This document shows, piece by piece, positions 45,130 through 55,359 of a stretch of 64,000 nt of DNA. Numbering within the stretch: position 1 is the stretch's first letter; every line of letters starts with the position of its first letter. Location: positions 37,180,520-37,244,519 of the forward strand of contig NC_134467.1 of the NCBI RefSeq assembly GCF_047948215.1, in the 5' to 3' direction. The position numbers and the translations under genes were made by a program. This DNA is from Lycorma delicatula (lineage: Eukaryota; Arthropoda; Insecta; Hemiptera; Fulgoridae). The notes under the pieces are model-generated. The model was not told the DNA's origin and searched no databases. It was given only the letters and a program-made list of their open reading frames with translations.

Positions 45130-45560
45130 TTAAAAAAAAGCCTATGCTTTAATAGACAGATAAATTTTATTGAATACCCTAAAAGAATTCGGAATCGATC
45201 TTAAAACTAGAAAATTAATTCAATTAACTTGGATTGATTACTATAATAAATTAAGTTCATGGGGGAAATATCCAAACAGTATTGATCAAAACCTGAAATG
45301 ACAGATTATCATTGATTCTTTTCTGCATGATTTTAGAAAAAATAATTAGATTTTGGAATCTTCAATTAGAAGAATTAAAAATTTGTCTCATATTTCTAGC
45401 AATAAAAACAAAAAAATTCAAAATTAATTTTTAATTTTCACAGATAATTTAGCACTTCTAACCCAAAATATCAGATCAGCAGATATTCAATTTAATCCTC
45501 TCAAAGAAATGACGGAAAAAACCAGATTGAAAATCTTAAAAAAGAATTAAGTTCATGAAA
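45130..45560 (+). pseudogene. LINE family B, decayed RT domain
   Basis: Directly after the previous fragment, the plus strand reads KAYALIDR, LNTLKEFGIDLKTRKLIQLT and FTDNLALLTQNIRSADIQF, corresponding to RT blocks of the copy at 26447 (DFKKAYGCVHR, GFADNLALLSQNIEEA). The QGDGLSPLLFN block is lost. Having an RT piece downstream of a C-terminal piece shows that these are two separate insertions in the same orientation. Confidence 0.6.
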
Positions 45561-47586
45561 AATATAAAAAATGCATCAAATTCATTAAACAAAAACTTGA
45601 AACAAAACATTTTTTTGAACATCATGCTTTTATATTTAAAATTATTGCTATTAATGAAATGTTTAAAAAATTTGAACCACAGTTGAAATTGTAGTCGAAA
45701 AAATTAAGAATCCTCTCTGTAATACAAAAAATTCTTATGACGAATATAAACAAAGATCAAGTAAATAATGATCTTTGCGTAGAATCACTGAGAAATCATG
45801 TTGACAGATAGAGTTTTGTATAGAACAAGTGTATTAACAAGATTTTATTATGATTTAACGCAAAAATTTAACAGGAAAATGGACGAAAATTAACCTGAAT
45901 AAGAAGTGTGACTCATTTTGCACAATTCTGCAATATTTGCACTTGCAGAAGGTTGTGATTAATTTATTAAGTAAATAAAAGTGGGAAGTTTATCTCTTGC
46001 ACCAGACATGAGTTTACTAAATTTTGATTAGCACCCCAAATTAAAAGAGCCAGTATTTCATGATACTTTTTTTCCTACTTGAAGGAGGTTTTAGCTTTTG
46101 AATGTAACTGCTACAAAAAATTATTCCTCGGAGTGAAAAAAAAAATGGTTACCTCTCTAGATTAGCAAATTTTTGAAAGACTGGTTAAAGGCCATTGAGA
46201 ATCAGGGTAACTATATAGGAGAATTGAGAATAATAGAAATAATGTGGAATAAAATATATCTTTAAGTAAAAAAAGTGTGAATTATTTATGAAATCCCATT
46301 TATAAATTCAGAAATTAAAAAAAAATAATATAAATTTCTTTATTAATTAATTTATAAATGCCCTGTTCAAATCTGATGTTTTGTTTTATTCAGAATATTG
46401 TATTTAATGCACTTATTAAAACAATTATTTAACTTTTGATGTAATTTTAAAAAAAGAAAATGTCATACAGAAAAAAGTTGTAATTTCTAAAATACAAAGC
46501 TATGGATTTTTTTTAAAAAAAAGAAGATATTTGGTTAAGGTTATACCAAATCTTAATCTTCTTCTCTTAAATGGTTCTCAAAGATGATAAATTGTATTCA
46601 ACCAGGTAATTCTGTGACACTAAAGGTATTTCAAGGAAAAGAATTCAGGAAAATTAAATAAGGAAGAGTGAAGTACGGATAATTTGGAACAATTGAAGCT
46701 ATGTTCAGTAGGCTGGCTTTTGCTGAATAATAAAGTTTTAACTATGTTGAATGCTTCAAAACAGTCATTTTGACTCTATTGTGTCATAATGATTGCGATA
46801 GTTGTCATTCACTTGAAATAAAAGTTAAAAGATTTTGTTAAATCTATCCTTTGAAAGATTAAATCATCACTGATGGCAACTATTAACTTTCATTTTAATT
46901 TCCTTTTCCATTCAGATTGGAATAACCTCCAACTTAGATTCTTTTCAAAGCTACAGTTAATGTACTTCAGCATCATTATCTTATTTCTGGTGCCACTTCT
47001 TCTACCTTAAGTATATTTTTACCTTTTTATCTTGTGTTTATTTCATGTATTTATGGTCAAAGCCTGAAGTTCGGTGTGATCTCATTTTTACACTCTATTG
47101 GTATGCAATCCTAGTCTGCACAAGAGAGTTCTCATATCGACCACCAGTTATGAGGTGTAGCTAGTTCTTTCTCCCTCTCCTTCTCCATTAAAGCATACAT
47201 ATTACTAATGATTGATGCATGAATCAAATATAATTTAACACCATTAGAATTAACACCTTCACCATATTGTTACTAACAAACATTATTTCGTTTATTAATC
47301 TAATATTAAACGCTCTTTATAATATCGTTTCACAGTAAACATGTTACTGTATTGTTATTTTTGTTATTATCTTTTATCTGATTTTTCATCCTTTCCTTGT
47401 ATGGTCTATGCTTTTTTTATTTAATTAACTGTCACTTAATAAGTATACCTCTGCATCGTGAGTTAAAACAAAGATATATATCACTCGCTTCTTCTGCTAC
47501 ACACAATTTCGCTGACGATCACCTAGATGGTAGTTATAGCAATTAGTTTCTTAGAATAAGGATATCGCTAATATCGCTGTGTACAG
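45561..47586. other. Intron sequence without recognised genes
   Basis: AT-rich. Lys-rich remnants at 45560-45800 may be further LINE decay. From 46900 to the exon the sequence is slightly less AT-rich but shows no element border. Confidence 0.35.
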
Positions 47587-47736
47587 AGGATGCGAGATAG
47601 TGAAGAGTGCCTGTCGCAGGAGCGTTCCGAGAGAGAGAGGGAGAGATGGAGTTTACTGAGACATGCGAGAGACGAGGCCGAAAGAAGTCTGAGTTTGGCT
47701 GCCCAGCTTGATCTTAAGGAGCAACAGTTGCTTGAG
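47587..47736 (+). CDS. KAZN: Kazrin, Arg/Glu-rich coiled-coil exon
   Basis: Acceptor GTGTACAG ends at 47586 and donor GTAATA begins at 47737. Exactly 50 codons, phase 0 at both ends: RMRDSEECLSQERSERERER, WSLLRHARDEAERSLSLAAQ and LDLKEQQLLE. In vertebrate kazrin the matching segment reads HRKESED..., LEREKWELRRQAKEA and SQLDLKDNRMKELE, so W, LR-A and QLDLK are aligned. The insect copy is a few residues shorter and richer in Arg/Glu. GC content is visibly higher than the surrounding intron. The polypyrimidine tract is weak. Confidence 0.95.
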
Positions 47737-48259
47737 GTAATAATTTTAATGTTGAGAGAGAGAATTTATGTGTATGTGTCTTAAGTCTATGTGCATGTAC
47801 ATATGTATAATTTTGCCCTTAAAATACCTTATTGCTTCAAATTTAAGACGCATCGTAAATTTAATATATAATTTCTGGAAAAAAAATATCCAGTAGAAAT
47901 ATTAAAATACTGTATAATTTATTTATTATAAATTACGGTAAGTCATGTAAGTATTTTGTATATATCAGTATTTTTCATTAAGTTCATCTTATTTTGAAAA
48001 CTAATATAAAAAGTTAAATAGTTGCTGCTTTCAACATTTTATTGAATAATCCAATTATGCAGCAAAACACCTAAATCGAAAGTACGTAACACTGTATTTT
48101 ATATTATAGTACCTCAAATGTAATATACTTAGATATATATATATTTAGCTTTATAAGTTCAGTATTTTATCACTAATCACAGTAATTTTTTGTGACTGAA
48201 CAGTGTGTCTTGCTAGCTCTCTAGCAAGACTTGACAACAGTCGTTGTCAAGTCGTCATC
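47737..48259. other. Intron sequence without recognised features
   Basis: AT-rich intron. It ends in a small direct/inverted repeat around 48207-48260 (TTGCTAGCTCTCTAGCAAGA and GACTTGACAACAGTCGTTGTCAAGTC), the second being a near-perfect hairpin at the edge of the pogo relic. Confidence 0.4.
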
Positions 48260-48263
48260 AGTT

Positions 48264-49249
48264 TCATCTTGAGTCGGGTTTCGAAATCCATTCTACAATC
48301 GTAGCTGCTGATGCTCGTTTAATTTTGCTACTCATTATAACGGGATGATTTTTTTCAGTCAATCGCTGATTGTATTGTGCACAAATACGATCTTTAAAAG
48401 ATTTATTAACCCTAACATCCAGTGGCAATTGACTTGTCATACCTCCATAAATTACAACATAATCAGATATTCCATTTGTCAGTTTTGTTTTAATGTTGTC
48501 AGACAAATGACCACAAAAAGTATCCAGCACTGTTTCATTTCAGAAGCCCCCGGTCTACCTTCCCATACATATCCTAACCAATTTTTCATTAGATTGCTCG
48601 TCATCCAGGCATTCTGATGAGCTTGAACAATTACACCATCACAGAGCCTTTTTTTGGAACAGTTTTCCTGTTCAGAATTTCATACGACTGTGATTTATTT
48701 ATTTCTATTGTAGCACTCAATATAACAGTTACTCTTACTTTCAGATATCTAGTTGATTTGATGTTACCTGTTTTGTCCTTTTTCACATGACATAATTTGA
48801 TGGCATATCAAAGAACACAGCACCAATTTGACTGAGGTAGTATTGTTTCTTTAATCGTAGAGCGATTACATAACATTGATATTCCACTAATTTTTGCTCA
48901 TAATCTGCTGGTAACTTCTGGCAAACGGAGGTTCTGTGAAGCGGGGACAGGCATTGCCTTTACATGAATTTCTCAACCATCCACAGCTAGTTTTAAATTG
49001 AAGACCATTATTCCTGTCAATTTCCCTGGCCTTTAACATCAGACCGTCTCTTGTCATTGGAAGACCTTTTGTGCAAAGATCCTTGAAGTATCCAAAACAG
49101 CAGCATTGATTTCCAGATATTTTCTGTGTTTTGGTCTTGAAGAAGATTTGTTTGTTTTTACACACAGATAATTTCTGTTTCATACTGTACCACCGATGCA
49201 CATTCGCTTCATTTACTGAGAACTGTTTACTGGTGGCACAGATTTCCAA
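48264..49249 (-). pseudogene. pogo/Tigger-like transposase relic
   Basis: From 49249 downward the minus strand reads FSVNEANVHRWYSMKQKLSV and then LFGYFKDL-like, GLPMTRDGLMLKAREIDRNN and SCGWLRN, the CENP-B-type DNA-binding domain of pogo-group transposases. After degraded sequence, 48530-48264 reads LDTFCGHLSDNIKTKLTNGI, VVIYGGMTSQLPLDVRVNKS, FKDRICAQYNQ and IKRASAATIVEWI, the C-terminal part of the DDE_1 domain. The middle with the first catalytic residues is shifted and damaged. It lies in a kazrin intron, antisense. Confidence 0.82.
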
Positions 49250-49421
49250 TCTGTTAAGTGCGTAAAATAATCTTGCATTTAAAGTTCGTCACAAGTGAAA
49301 TGCTTTCCCATGATGATGAAATGGTTAGAAAAACACAATGAATAGGTAAAACAGAACGGTTATGAAAAAACGGACCAAACTGCAATAGTGTACCGTATAC
49401 CTTATACCTTTTCAATATCGA

Positions 49422-49604
49422 ATGGAGTTTAGACAGGAAACGTGAAAGAATGTTTGTCATCATGCATGGAGCACATGCATAAATTCCAGAATGATAACAC
49501 AGCGATAAAGCTCTTTTAGATGAGTCATCTTTCTAGACATTTGTGTACGTTTTATACAATATGAGAAATGTTCTTTCACGTTTCCTGTCTAGTCTCCATT
49601 TGAT
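49422..49604. repeat. Inverted duplication flanking a 100-bp spacer
   Basis: GGAGTTTAGACAGGAAACGT with GAAAGAA (about 49427-49453) is mirrored by TTCTTTCACGTTTCCTGTCT and AGTCTCC (about 49573-49599). Arms are about 40 bases with few mismatches. The repeat lies just upstream of the pogo transposase start and may be part of that element or a fold-back insertion. Confidence 0.75.
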
Positions 49605-50170
49605 GCTGAACAGATATACGAATTCAAAAACTTCAGCTTTACACTTATTAACTGTGTATTTATGTCAAATGGCGTTAGATATCCAATTGAAGACGCATCT
49701 GACATTTTTACCCTGTAATCTGTAAAAAAAGTTAATATTAAATTAGAAACAGTACGGTAATTTGGTAATAGATGAGTGTGAATATTGTAAAAACTGTGCA
49801 TGAATTTATAAAAGTGATAAATGAACCTACAGGATGTGTGCAGTAAATATGTTGGTATAACAGATTATTTCAGAACAGAAATCATAAAGAACAGCATCAA
49901 ACCAACCAAGAGAAGGATGATGAAAAATAGTATAACACTCCTATTCTGGAGTTGAGTAAAATGGTTTACTGAGTTGGATACTTTTACTTATGCCATAAAA
50001 TCTTGGTGATATTATTTTATAAACGTAGTTTCTAAATAGAAGCAGTTTTGTTTCATGTATAATTTACCTATGCCATTCAAATTAACTGATTAGTAATGTG
50101 CTGTTCCCATCCTGGAACAAAATTATTAATGATAACTATTAAAATATTGCATATAAGCAGAATATACTTT
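49605..50170. other. Intron sequence without recognised features
   Basis: AT-rich. No gene or element border is supported. Confidence 0.3.
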
Positions 50171-50248
50171 TGCAGGTTAATTCATGAAGAATGTAACAAA
50201 CTTTCAGGACATGTTCTGTTAGTGAAAATAAAGTAGAAAGCACATATA

Positions 50249-51186
50249 CGAGGTGTGATCAAAAAATACGGTGAATAATTGTTTATTAAAAAAAGTAATA
50301 AGGTTACATAGAATTCGATTTAATCTCCTTCAAAGTACTGTCCTTGGCTAGCAATGCACTTATCCCAACGTTAACTCCATGACTGGAGGCATTTCTGGAA
50401 GCCGTCTTTCGGAAGGGCTTTCAGCTGCTCGGTCGTGGCCCTCTCAATGTCAGCAATGGTGACAAAACGTTTTCCTTTAAGCACAGTTTTAAGTTTTGGG
50501 AAGAGCCGAAAGTCACATGGTGCTAAATCCAGTGAGTATGGCGGATGTGGACAGACAGGAACACTTTTTTCGGCCAAAAACTCATGAATGAGAAGCGAGG
50601 TGTGACACGGCGCGTTGTCGTGGTGAAGAAGGAAGCCATTGGTCCATTTTCCTGGTCGCTTTCTTCGTATGTCATTTCGCAAAATGCTTTGAACGGACCC
50701 GTATGAGATGTTAAGGTCTTCCGATAGCTCTCGAATAGTCATTCGCCTGTTTGAACAAACCATTGTTTCCACATTTTGCACATTTTCAACTGTTTTTGAG
50801 GTTACTGGACATCCCGCATGCTGCTCGTCTTCAACAGACTCATTTCCGTTTTTAAATCGATCATACCACTTGTACACAGTCTTCAAAGTTACCACATTAT
50901 CACCGTACACCGATTCTAACATTTTGTAAGCTTCTTTGGCACCCTTTTGCAACTTAAAACAAAACTTAATGTTAATGCGTTGTTCAAAATCCATGTTGCG
51001 CGATAGACACGATAAACACAACCTCACTGTAATGGCTCTGGCAGCTGACTGGTAAGCTCGAACGTGTTACAACTTGTCCCTGCCTGTCTCAGTTGATCAC
51101 GTATTGGACAAATTATAGCATATGGATGTAGCGTCGGCAGTTGCTGCTATAAATATTCATTCACCGTATTTTTTTATCACACCTCG
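50249..51186 (-). mobile_element. Internally deleted mariner with an open frame
   Basis: 938 bp between TA duplicates (50247-50248 and 51187-51188). The inverted ends start CGAGGTGTGATCAAAAAATA, mirrored at the right with a single difference in the first 30 bases. It carries one uninterrupted reading frame on the minus strand, a fusion of the two ends of a transposase. The well-conserved termini and open frame suggest a young copy. It is nested in the MITE at 50171-51597. Confidence 0.92.
50371..50994 (-). CDS. Mariner transposase deletion derivative, 207 residues
   Basis: I start at the Met at 50994 because MDFEQRINIKFCFKLQKGAK is the usual mariner start; the frame is open 11 codons further. 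Residues 1-100 form the paired helix-turn-helix DNA-binding domain (TLKTVYKWYDRFKNGNESVE, MTIRELSEDLNISYGSVQSI). At SIL/RNDIRRKRPG the frame jumps, without a break, from the DNA-binding domain to just before the second catalytic block, dropping about 150 residues including TGDE. The rest has FLLHHDNAPCHTS (second Asp), PPYSLDLAPCDFRLFPKLK (third Asp) and ends FQKCLQSWS. It cannot catalyse transposition but could still bind mariner ends. Confidence 0.88.
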   Translation of the reverse strand: MDFEQRINIKFCFKLQKGAKEAYKMLESVYGDNVVTLKTVYKWYDRFKNGNESVEDEQHAGCPVTSKTVENVQNVETMVCSNRRMTIRELSEDLNISYGSVQSILRNDIRRKRPGKWTNGFLLHHDNAPCHTSLLIHEFLAEKSVPVCPHPPYSLDLAPCDFRLFPKLKTVLKGKRFVTIADIERATTEQLKALPKDGFQKCLQSWS

Positions 51187-51597
51187 TAAATATAGGTTCA
51201 GAACTGCTTCGTTAGTAGAGTACTAATGAGAACTGTATTGTTACTTGTTATCAAAAATCTGGGGTAAAAGACAAAGTATTGTGGTTAAAAAAGCACTATT
51301 ATATGTTGGCATAAAATAGCTTTGTTAAATTTGTAATAAACACTTAAATGTTTTAACAACCTAGTGGAGAGTTTTTACTGAATATAAATATAATCCATAG
51401 AAACTAAAATACAAATTTTGAAGTTTATTAAACAAAATGTGGCAGTTTTATCTAGGTGTTATACAAAACTAAATTTTCTATATTACAAAACAAAAGATTT
51501 CTGCAATCACAGAAATCAGGGCAAAATTTTTTGATAGCTGAAAGTTTACTAGTTGTCCTGAAAGTTGTTTGTTACATTCTTCATGAATCATTCTGTA

Positions 51598-52640
51598 TAT
51601 ACCCTGATGAATGTATTACAATATTCAGAACAAATTTACATTTCATCTTCAATTTACAATGTTTATTTGGTGTCAAATACAAAATTCAATAGAAAAAATT
51701 AAATATCTTTTTCTTATACTTAGAGAAGTTGGACAAGTACTGACTAGTCCCAGCAAAACGTTTATGGAATGCCTTTCATAGATGTTATTATCCAAATATT
51801 GTTATGTTTTGATCCTTTTTTCTTTTATTAATCACAAAATGCATCCCTTCATGATGTACGTTTTAATTTTCTGAATATGTAAAAGTCAGAGAGGGTGAGC
51901 CTTGAGGCTGATAATTTCTCACCAGTAAACTTCAAAAGAGATGCAGAAATTTCTACAATATGCAGTCGCGCATTGTTACTTTGAGAACAATTTCACTTGA
52001 AGGTTTATACAGATGCTTTTGTTTTTGAGTGGTCAATTAAAAATTTCTCAGTATCTTTGTAATGAATTTAACTGATGTATTCCACATTCAAAAAATTACA
52101 TTTTTGTTAATGCTTTATGAGATAGATCATTCTCCTGATACACAGGTCATGAAATCTGAAAGATTGAAACTGATATACAAAAGATATGAAAATAACAATA
52201 TATACTCGGATATCCGAGTATATATTTTTTTATAATATTTTATTGTTTTTTATCCAATAAAAAACAAATTGCTGAATATATCTTTTCTTGGATGTTAACT
52301 AACTTTTGTATCATTTTTAACATTTTGTCAATCGGAACTGAAAACTTGCATCGTGTTATTTTATACTTGAGGAATTATACTTTTTCCTCCCACCACTTTC
52401 ATGTGAAAGTTGATGTAATATTTATGACAGCATATTAAAAGCGAACATAATTTTTGTACTTTCTAACTATAAAAAAATCTAAAATGCTATTCTAATAAAG
52501 CTTTACTTAAATAGGAAATGTTTCTTTTTTACTGGATTTTTTAATTGACTTGCAATTTTTATTGCACAAAATACTTAAATTTAGGCGTGCATTAAACTAA
52601 ATTTTAAAATTAACTTCTGAAAAGATTGATGAAAGCACAA
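51598..52640. other. Intron sequence with a perfect palindrome
   Basis: AT-rich. Contains the 30-bp palindrome at 52197-52226 and no supported gene. Confidence 0.4.
52197..52226. repeat. 30-bp perfect palindrome
   Basis: AATATATACTCGGAT followed by its exact reverse complement, no spacer. The core CTCGGATATCCGAG is not simple AT repeat. Confidence 0.95.
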
Positions 52641-53079
52641 TAATCGATTGGTCACGCTCGAACTTTGATATAATGACTTGCATCCAGGGCTGTCACACAA
52701 AAAAAGCCTGTGAATGCTTGTCTGTTAAGACTGGTTGGAATGACAAAATGATTGATGTTCTACGCAGATTATTTATTAAAATAATGGAATCGTTTAGCTC
52801 AAGAACAAAGAACAATGTTAAAGGAAGTACAGATTTTTTTTTTATGAAGAAATGGTGTTTTTTTAACCTTTTAATTGCTGCACTTTGAATATTCCGAGCA
52901 CAACCTTGTGTAAATTCAAACTGATAAAAAGAGGTGTTCCGATCGTCTCACATCAATGAAACTTGTCAGACAGCATCTGCCATCTCTGATGAATACAACG
53001 TACCTTGTTTCAAGTGTCTATCTGCATTCTGCTGCTTTGTGTGAAAAAAACATGTACATCAGTGTAAAAAGCACGGATG

Positions 53080-53860
53080 TCAGCTGCTCCTTCTCATGTG
53101 TTGACGGGGAATACCAGGAGTGGTCAAAGTGGCTGCTACGGAAGAGGAGCTTATAAAAGCTGTAAATACACGTTAATCAGAAATGAATATTCCGAATTGA
53201 GTGAATTTAAAAGCGATTATCATACCAGTGATAGTGATGACTATGATAGTTCTGTAGTTGACCAACCAGCTCCACCGCAAGCCAGGAAAAAAATTCATCC
53301 TGAACCTGCTTCGTTTCATCGGCATAGTAATGACATGTTCAATTCAGAAGGGTATAATTTTGATAACACTGTCAGGAATTTCAGATGTTTTTTTCCAAAA
53401 TGAACCAACTACTTTGGACATTTTTCAGTTATTTTTCTCCCTTGAAATTATGCAAAAAATTTATTCTGAAACTAATAAATATTTTCTACTTGTAACACAA
53501 ATGCCAACACCCAGTTCAAGGTTACAAAAATGGAGAGATTTAACGCCAGAAGAATTATATATATTCTTTGCTGTTACTATGCTTATGGTAAGAATGAAAA
53601 AATTGTTTTTAGTGTATATTGGTCCATTGATTTCTTGCTAGCCACCCCCTCAATTTTCTGATTTCATTTCTCATGACCGTTATTGTTGTTATCATTGAAA
53701 TGATAACAATAATCAACCTGTTGGTGATCAACTGTATAAAATAAAGCCCGTCACAGATCATTTGAGTAAAACATTTTCTGAATTCAGCACAGAGGGTCCT
53801 GAGGGTCCCCAGAGGGTTACTATATTAGCAATGAAAATGTTAAAGATTATTTTTATTATT
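53080..53860 (+). pseudogene. piggyBac-like transposase relic
   Basis: An acidic N-terminal stretch (ELSEFKSDYHTSDSDDYDSS) is followed, after a frame change near 53400, by LDIFQLFFSLEIMQKIYSET, NKYFLLVTQM, LQKWRDLTPEELYIFFAVTM and LMVRMKK, then FSDFISHDRY and DQLYKIKPVTDHLSKTF. The LF-ExI--I--ETN-Y and W--LT--EL--F-----LM pattern is the start of the piggyBac DDE domain (DDE_Tnp_1_7). The copy ends before the catalytic Asp residues. Flanking piggyBac TTAA ends are not identified. Confidence 0.78.
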
Positions 53861-53934
53861 GATTCACTTAAGTTTTATTCTTTTAAACATGCCATAATTT
53901 TTAAGAAATTATATTTTATACAACACAATGTCTA

Positions 53935-54060
53935 TTGTGTTGTAACTGTAACTGTTACAACTGTAACTTGTAAAACTAACTGTAAAAATGTAAAAACTTA
54001 CAAAACTGTAAATTTAAAAACTAACTGTCTAAAACTTGTAAAAATGTAACTGTAACTGTC
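53935..54060. repeat. Degenerate TGTAAC/ACTGTAA tandem array
   Basis: Many repeats of AACTGTAA, AACTTGTAAAA and ACTGTTACA motifs, with locally self-complementary GTAACTGTAACTGTTAC. It reads as Thr/Val/Lys-rich peptide but looks like a decayed minisatellite. Confidence 0.7.
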
Positions 54061-54484
54061 TATTCAATACTGTTTTGTAAGGTTTTAGTAAAAATTTTAA
54101 GAGATTTTTTATAAAACAGTAAAGTAATGAATTTTAATTTCTTTCTGATAATTTTTGAAAGTTTTACTTCCTTCTTTTATTAGCAAATTTTATTCTTCTC
54201 ATTAGATCTTTTGTAATATGTTATTATATTTGTTTTTTTTTATTACATTGTACATATGTTCTGACGTGTTTTAATTTTTACTGTAGTACATTTATATTTT
54301 TATCCTTTTATTAAATGTAACACTATTAAACATTAAAATGATACGTCCAATACGTATGATAAACTTTTTTAATTTTAAAATTATGAAAGAGTGGTATGAA
54401 ATACCGCCCTTTCATAGTCCAAGAAAAATATTGCATTTGAAAATATAGAATTTCATCTTCTGTTTCTTTCTTGTGAATTTTTAG

Positions 54485-54734
54485 GCTCGTCGACAGTTAT
54501 CGACAGCTGGCTGCCTATCGGATCAAGAAAGTCTCGCTTCTGTATCAATATGTAGAGGCGTTAATGGTAGTAGTGTTGGTGCAATAACACCTACAGCTGG
54601 GACTGGTGGCGGTTTAGCTCCTTCTGCAGGCGATAGAGGTTCTTGTAGTGCTGATTCCGGTGTGAGAGGTAGTTCAGATCGAGAATCTGGTGCTACATCA
54701 ACCGGTGGAAATTTGTCTGATTCGACTACTGATG
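54485..54734 (+). CDS. KAZN: Kazrin, Gly/Ser-rich exon after the coiled coil
   Basis: Acceptor TGAATTTTTAG ends at 54484. The frame is open from the first base (phase 0) and reads ARRQLSTAGCLSDQESLASV, SICRGVNGSSVG, a Gly/Ala/Pro stretch, DRGSCSADSGVRGSSDRESG and TGGNLSDSTTD. I place the end at 54734 before GTTTGT, a weak donor; the frame would otherwise stop within 40 bases. It continues LLE of the previous exon in phase, at the point where vertebrate kazrin leaves the coiled coil for a Ser-rich region. There is no start codon inside, as expected for an internal exon. It ends in phase 1, and the next exon is not visible. Confidence 0.82.
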
Positions 54735-55359
54735 GTTTGTATTTTTTCTCTCTTTTATTTTATAATTATCGGTATTAATTTGTTTTTTTATACAGATTGA
54801 ATATTATTTTTGTTTTTATTTGTAAATATATTTTTTTTTCTCACGTACTTCTATTTCTAAAATAACATTATACGTTTTCTTGTTTCACTGTTTTTTTTCT
54901 CTAATCTAATTTTTTGCATGCGTAATAATTAACATGTAAAAGTGATGGTAAATGTTTTTAAGAAATTGTAATGAAAGGGTTTTAGTGTGTTCTGTTTTTA
55001 AATATTAAATTATATATATTTTAATGAAATACATAACTTAAATAAAACAAGTTTATTATATTATTTTACAAATTGTTGATCAGTTATGAAAAGGTCACAT
55101 TTTCATGTTCCAGAGTTGAAATTCTGTGACATTATATTATTATTGAACCTAAAAATTATAAAAGTGAACGATGCATTAGACTCATCAATGTAGTGTATAA
55201 GTTGGTACTCTATTCATACACATCCATACTTTTTCTATTTAAAAAAAAAAAATTCGTTTGGTGTAAGAATTTAATGAAGGTGACTACGAATGATGATTTG
55301 AGTTCTGCGATTATGATAAACAATATTTGTGCAGATCGTAATTCATGTAACAACATAAT
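54735..55359. other. Intron sequence without recognised features
   Basis: AT-rich, T-run-rich intron after the exon. The DNA just before 55360 may be the decayed N-terminus of the next transposase. Confidence 0.3.

Larger units (their letters stand above)
50171..51597. mobile_element. MITE-like element split by a nested mariner
   Basis: The left end (50171-50214: AATTCATGAAGAATGTAACA, AACTTTCAGGACA) is mirrored by the right end (51554-51597: TGTCCTGAAAG, TTTGTTACATTCTTCATGAA, ending TTCTGTA). Subtracting the mariner at 50249-51186 leaves roughly 490 bp without coding capacity, as for a non-autonomous MITE of the Tc1/mariner type. A related terminus stands alone at 28491. Confidence 0.8.

Noticed and set aside
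52673..52888. 71-codon open frame before the piggyBac relic
   Set aside because: No recognisable motif; could be transposon N-terminus but not supported.
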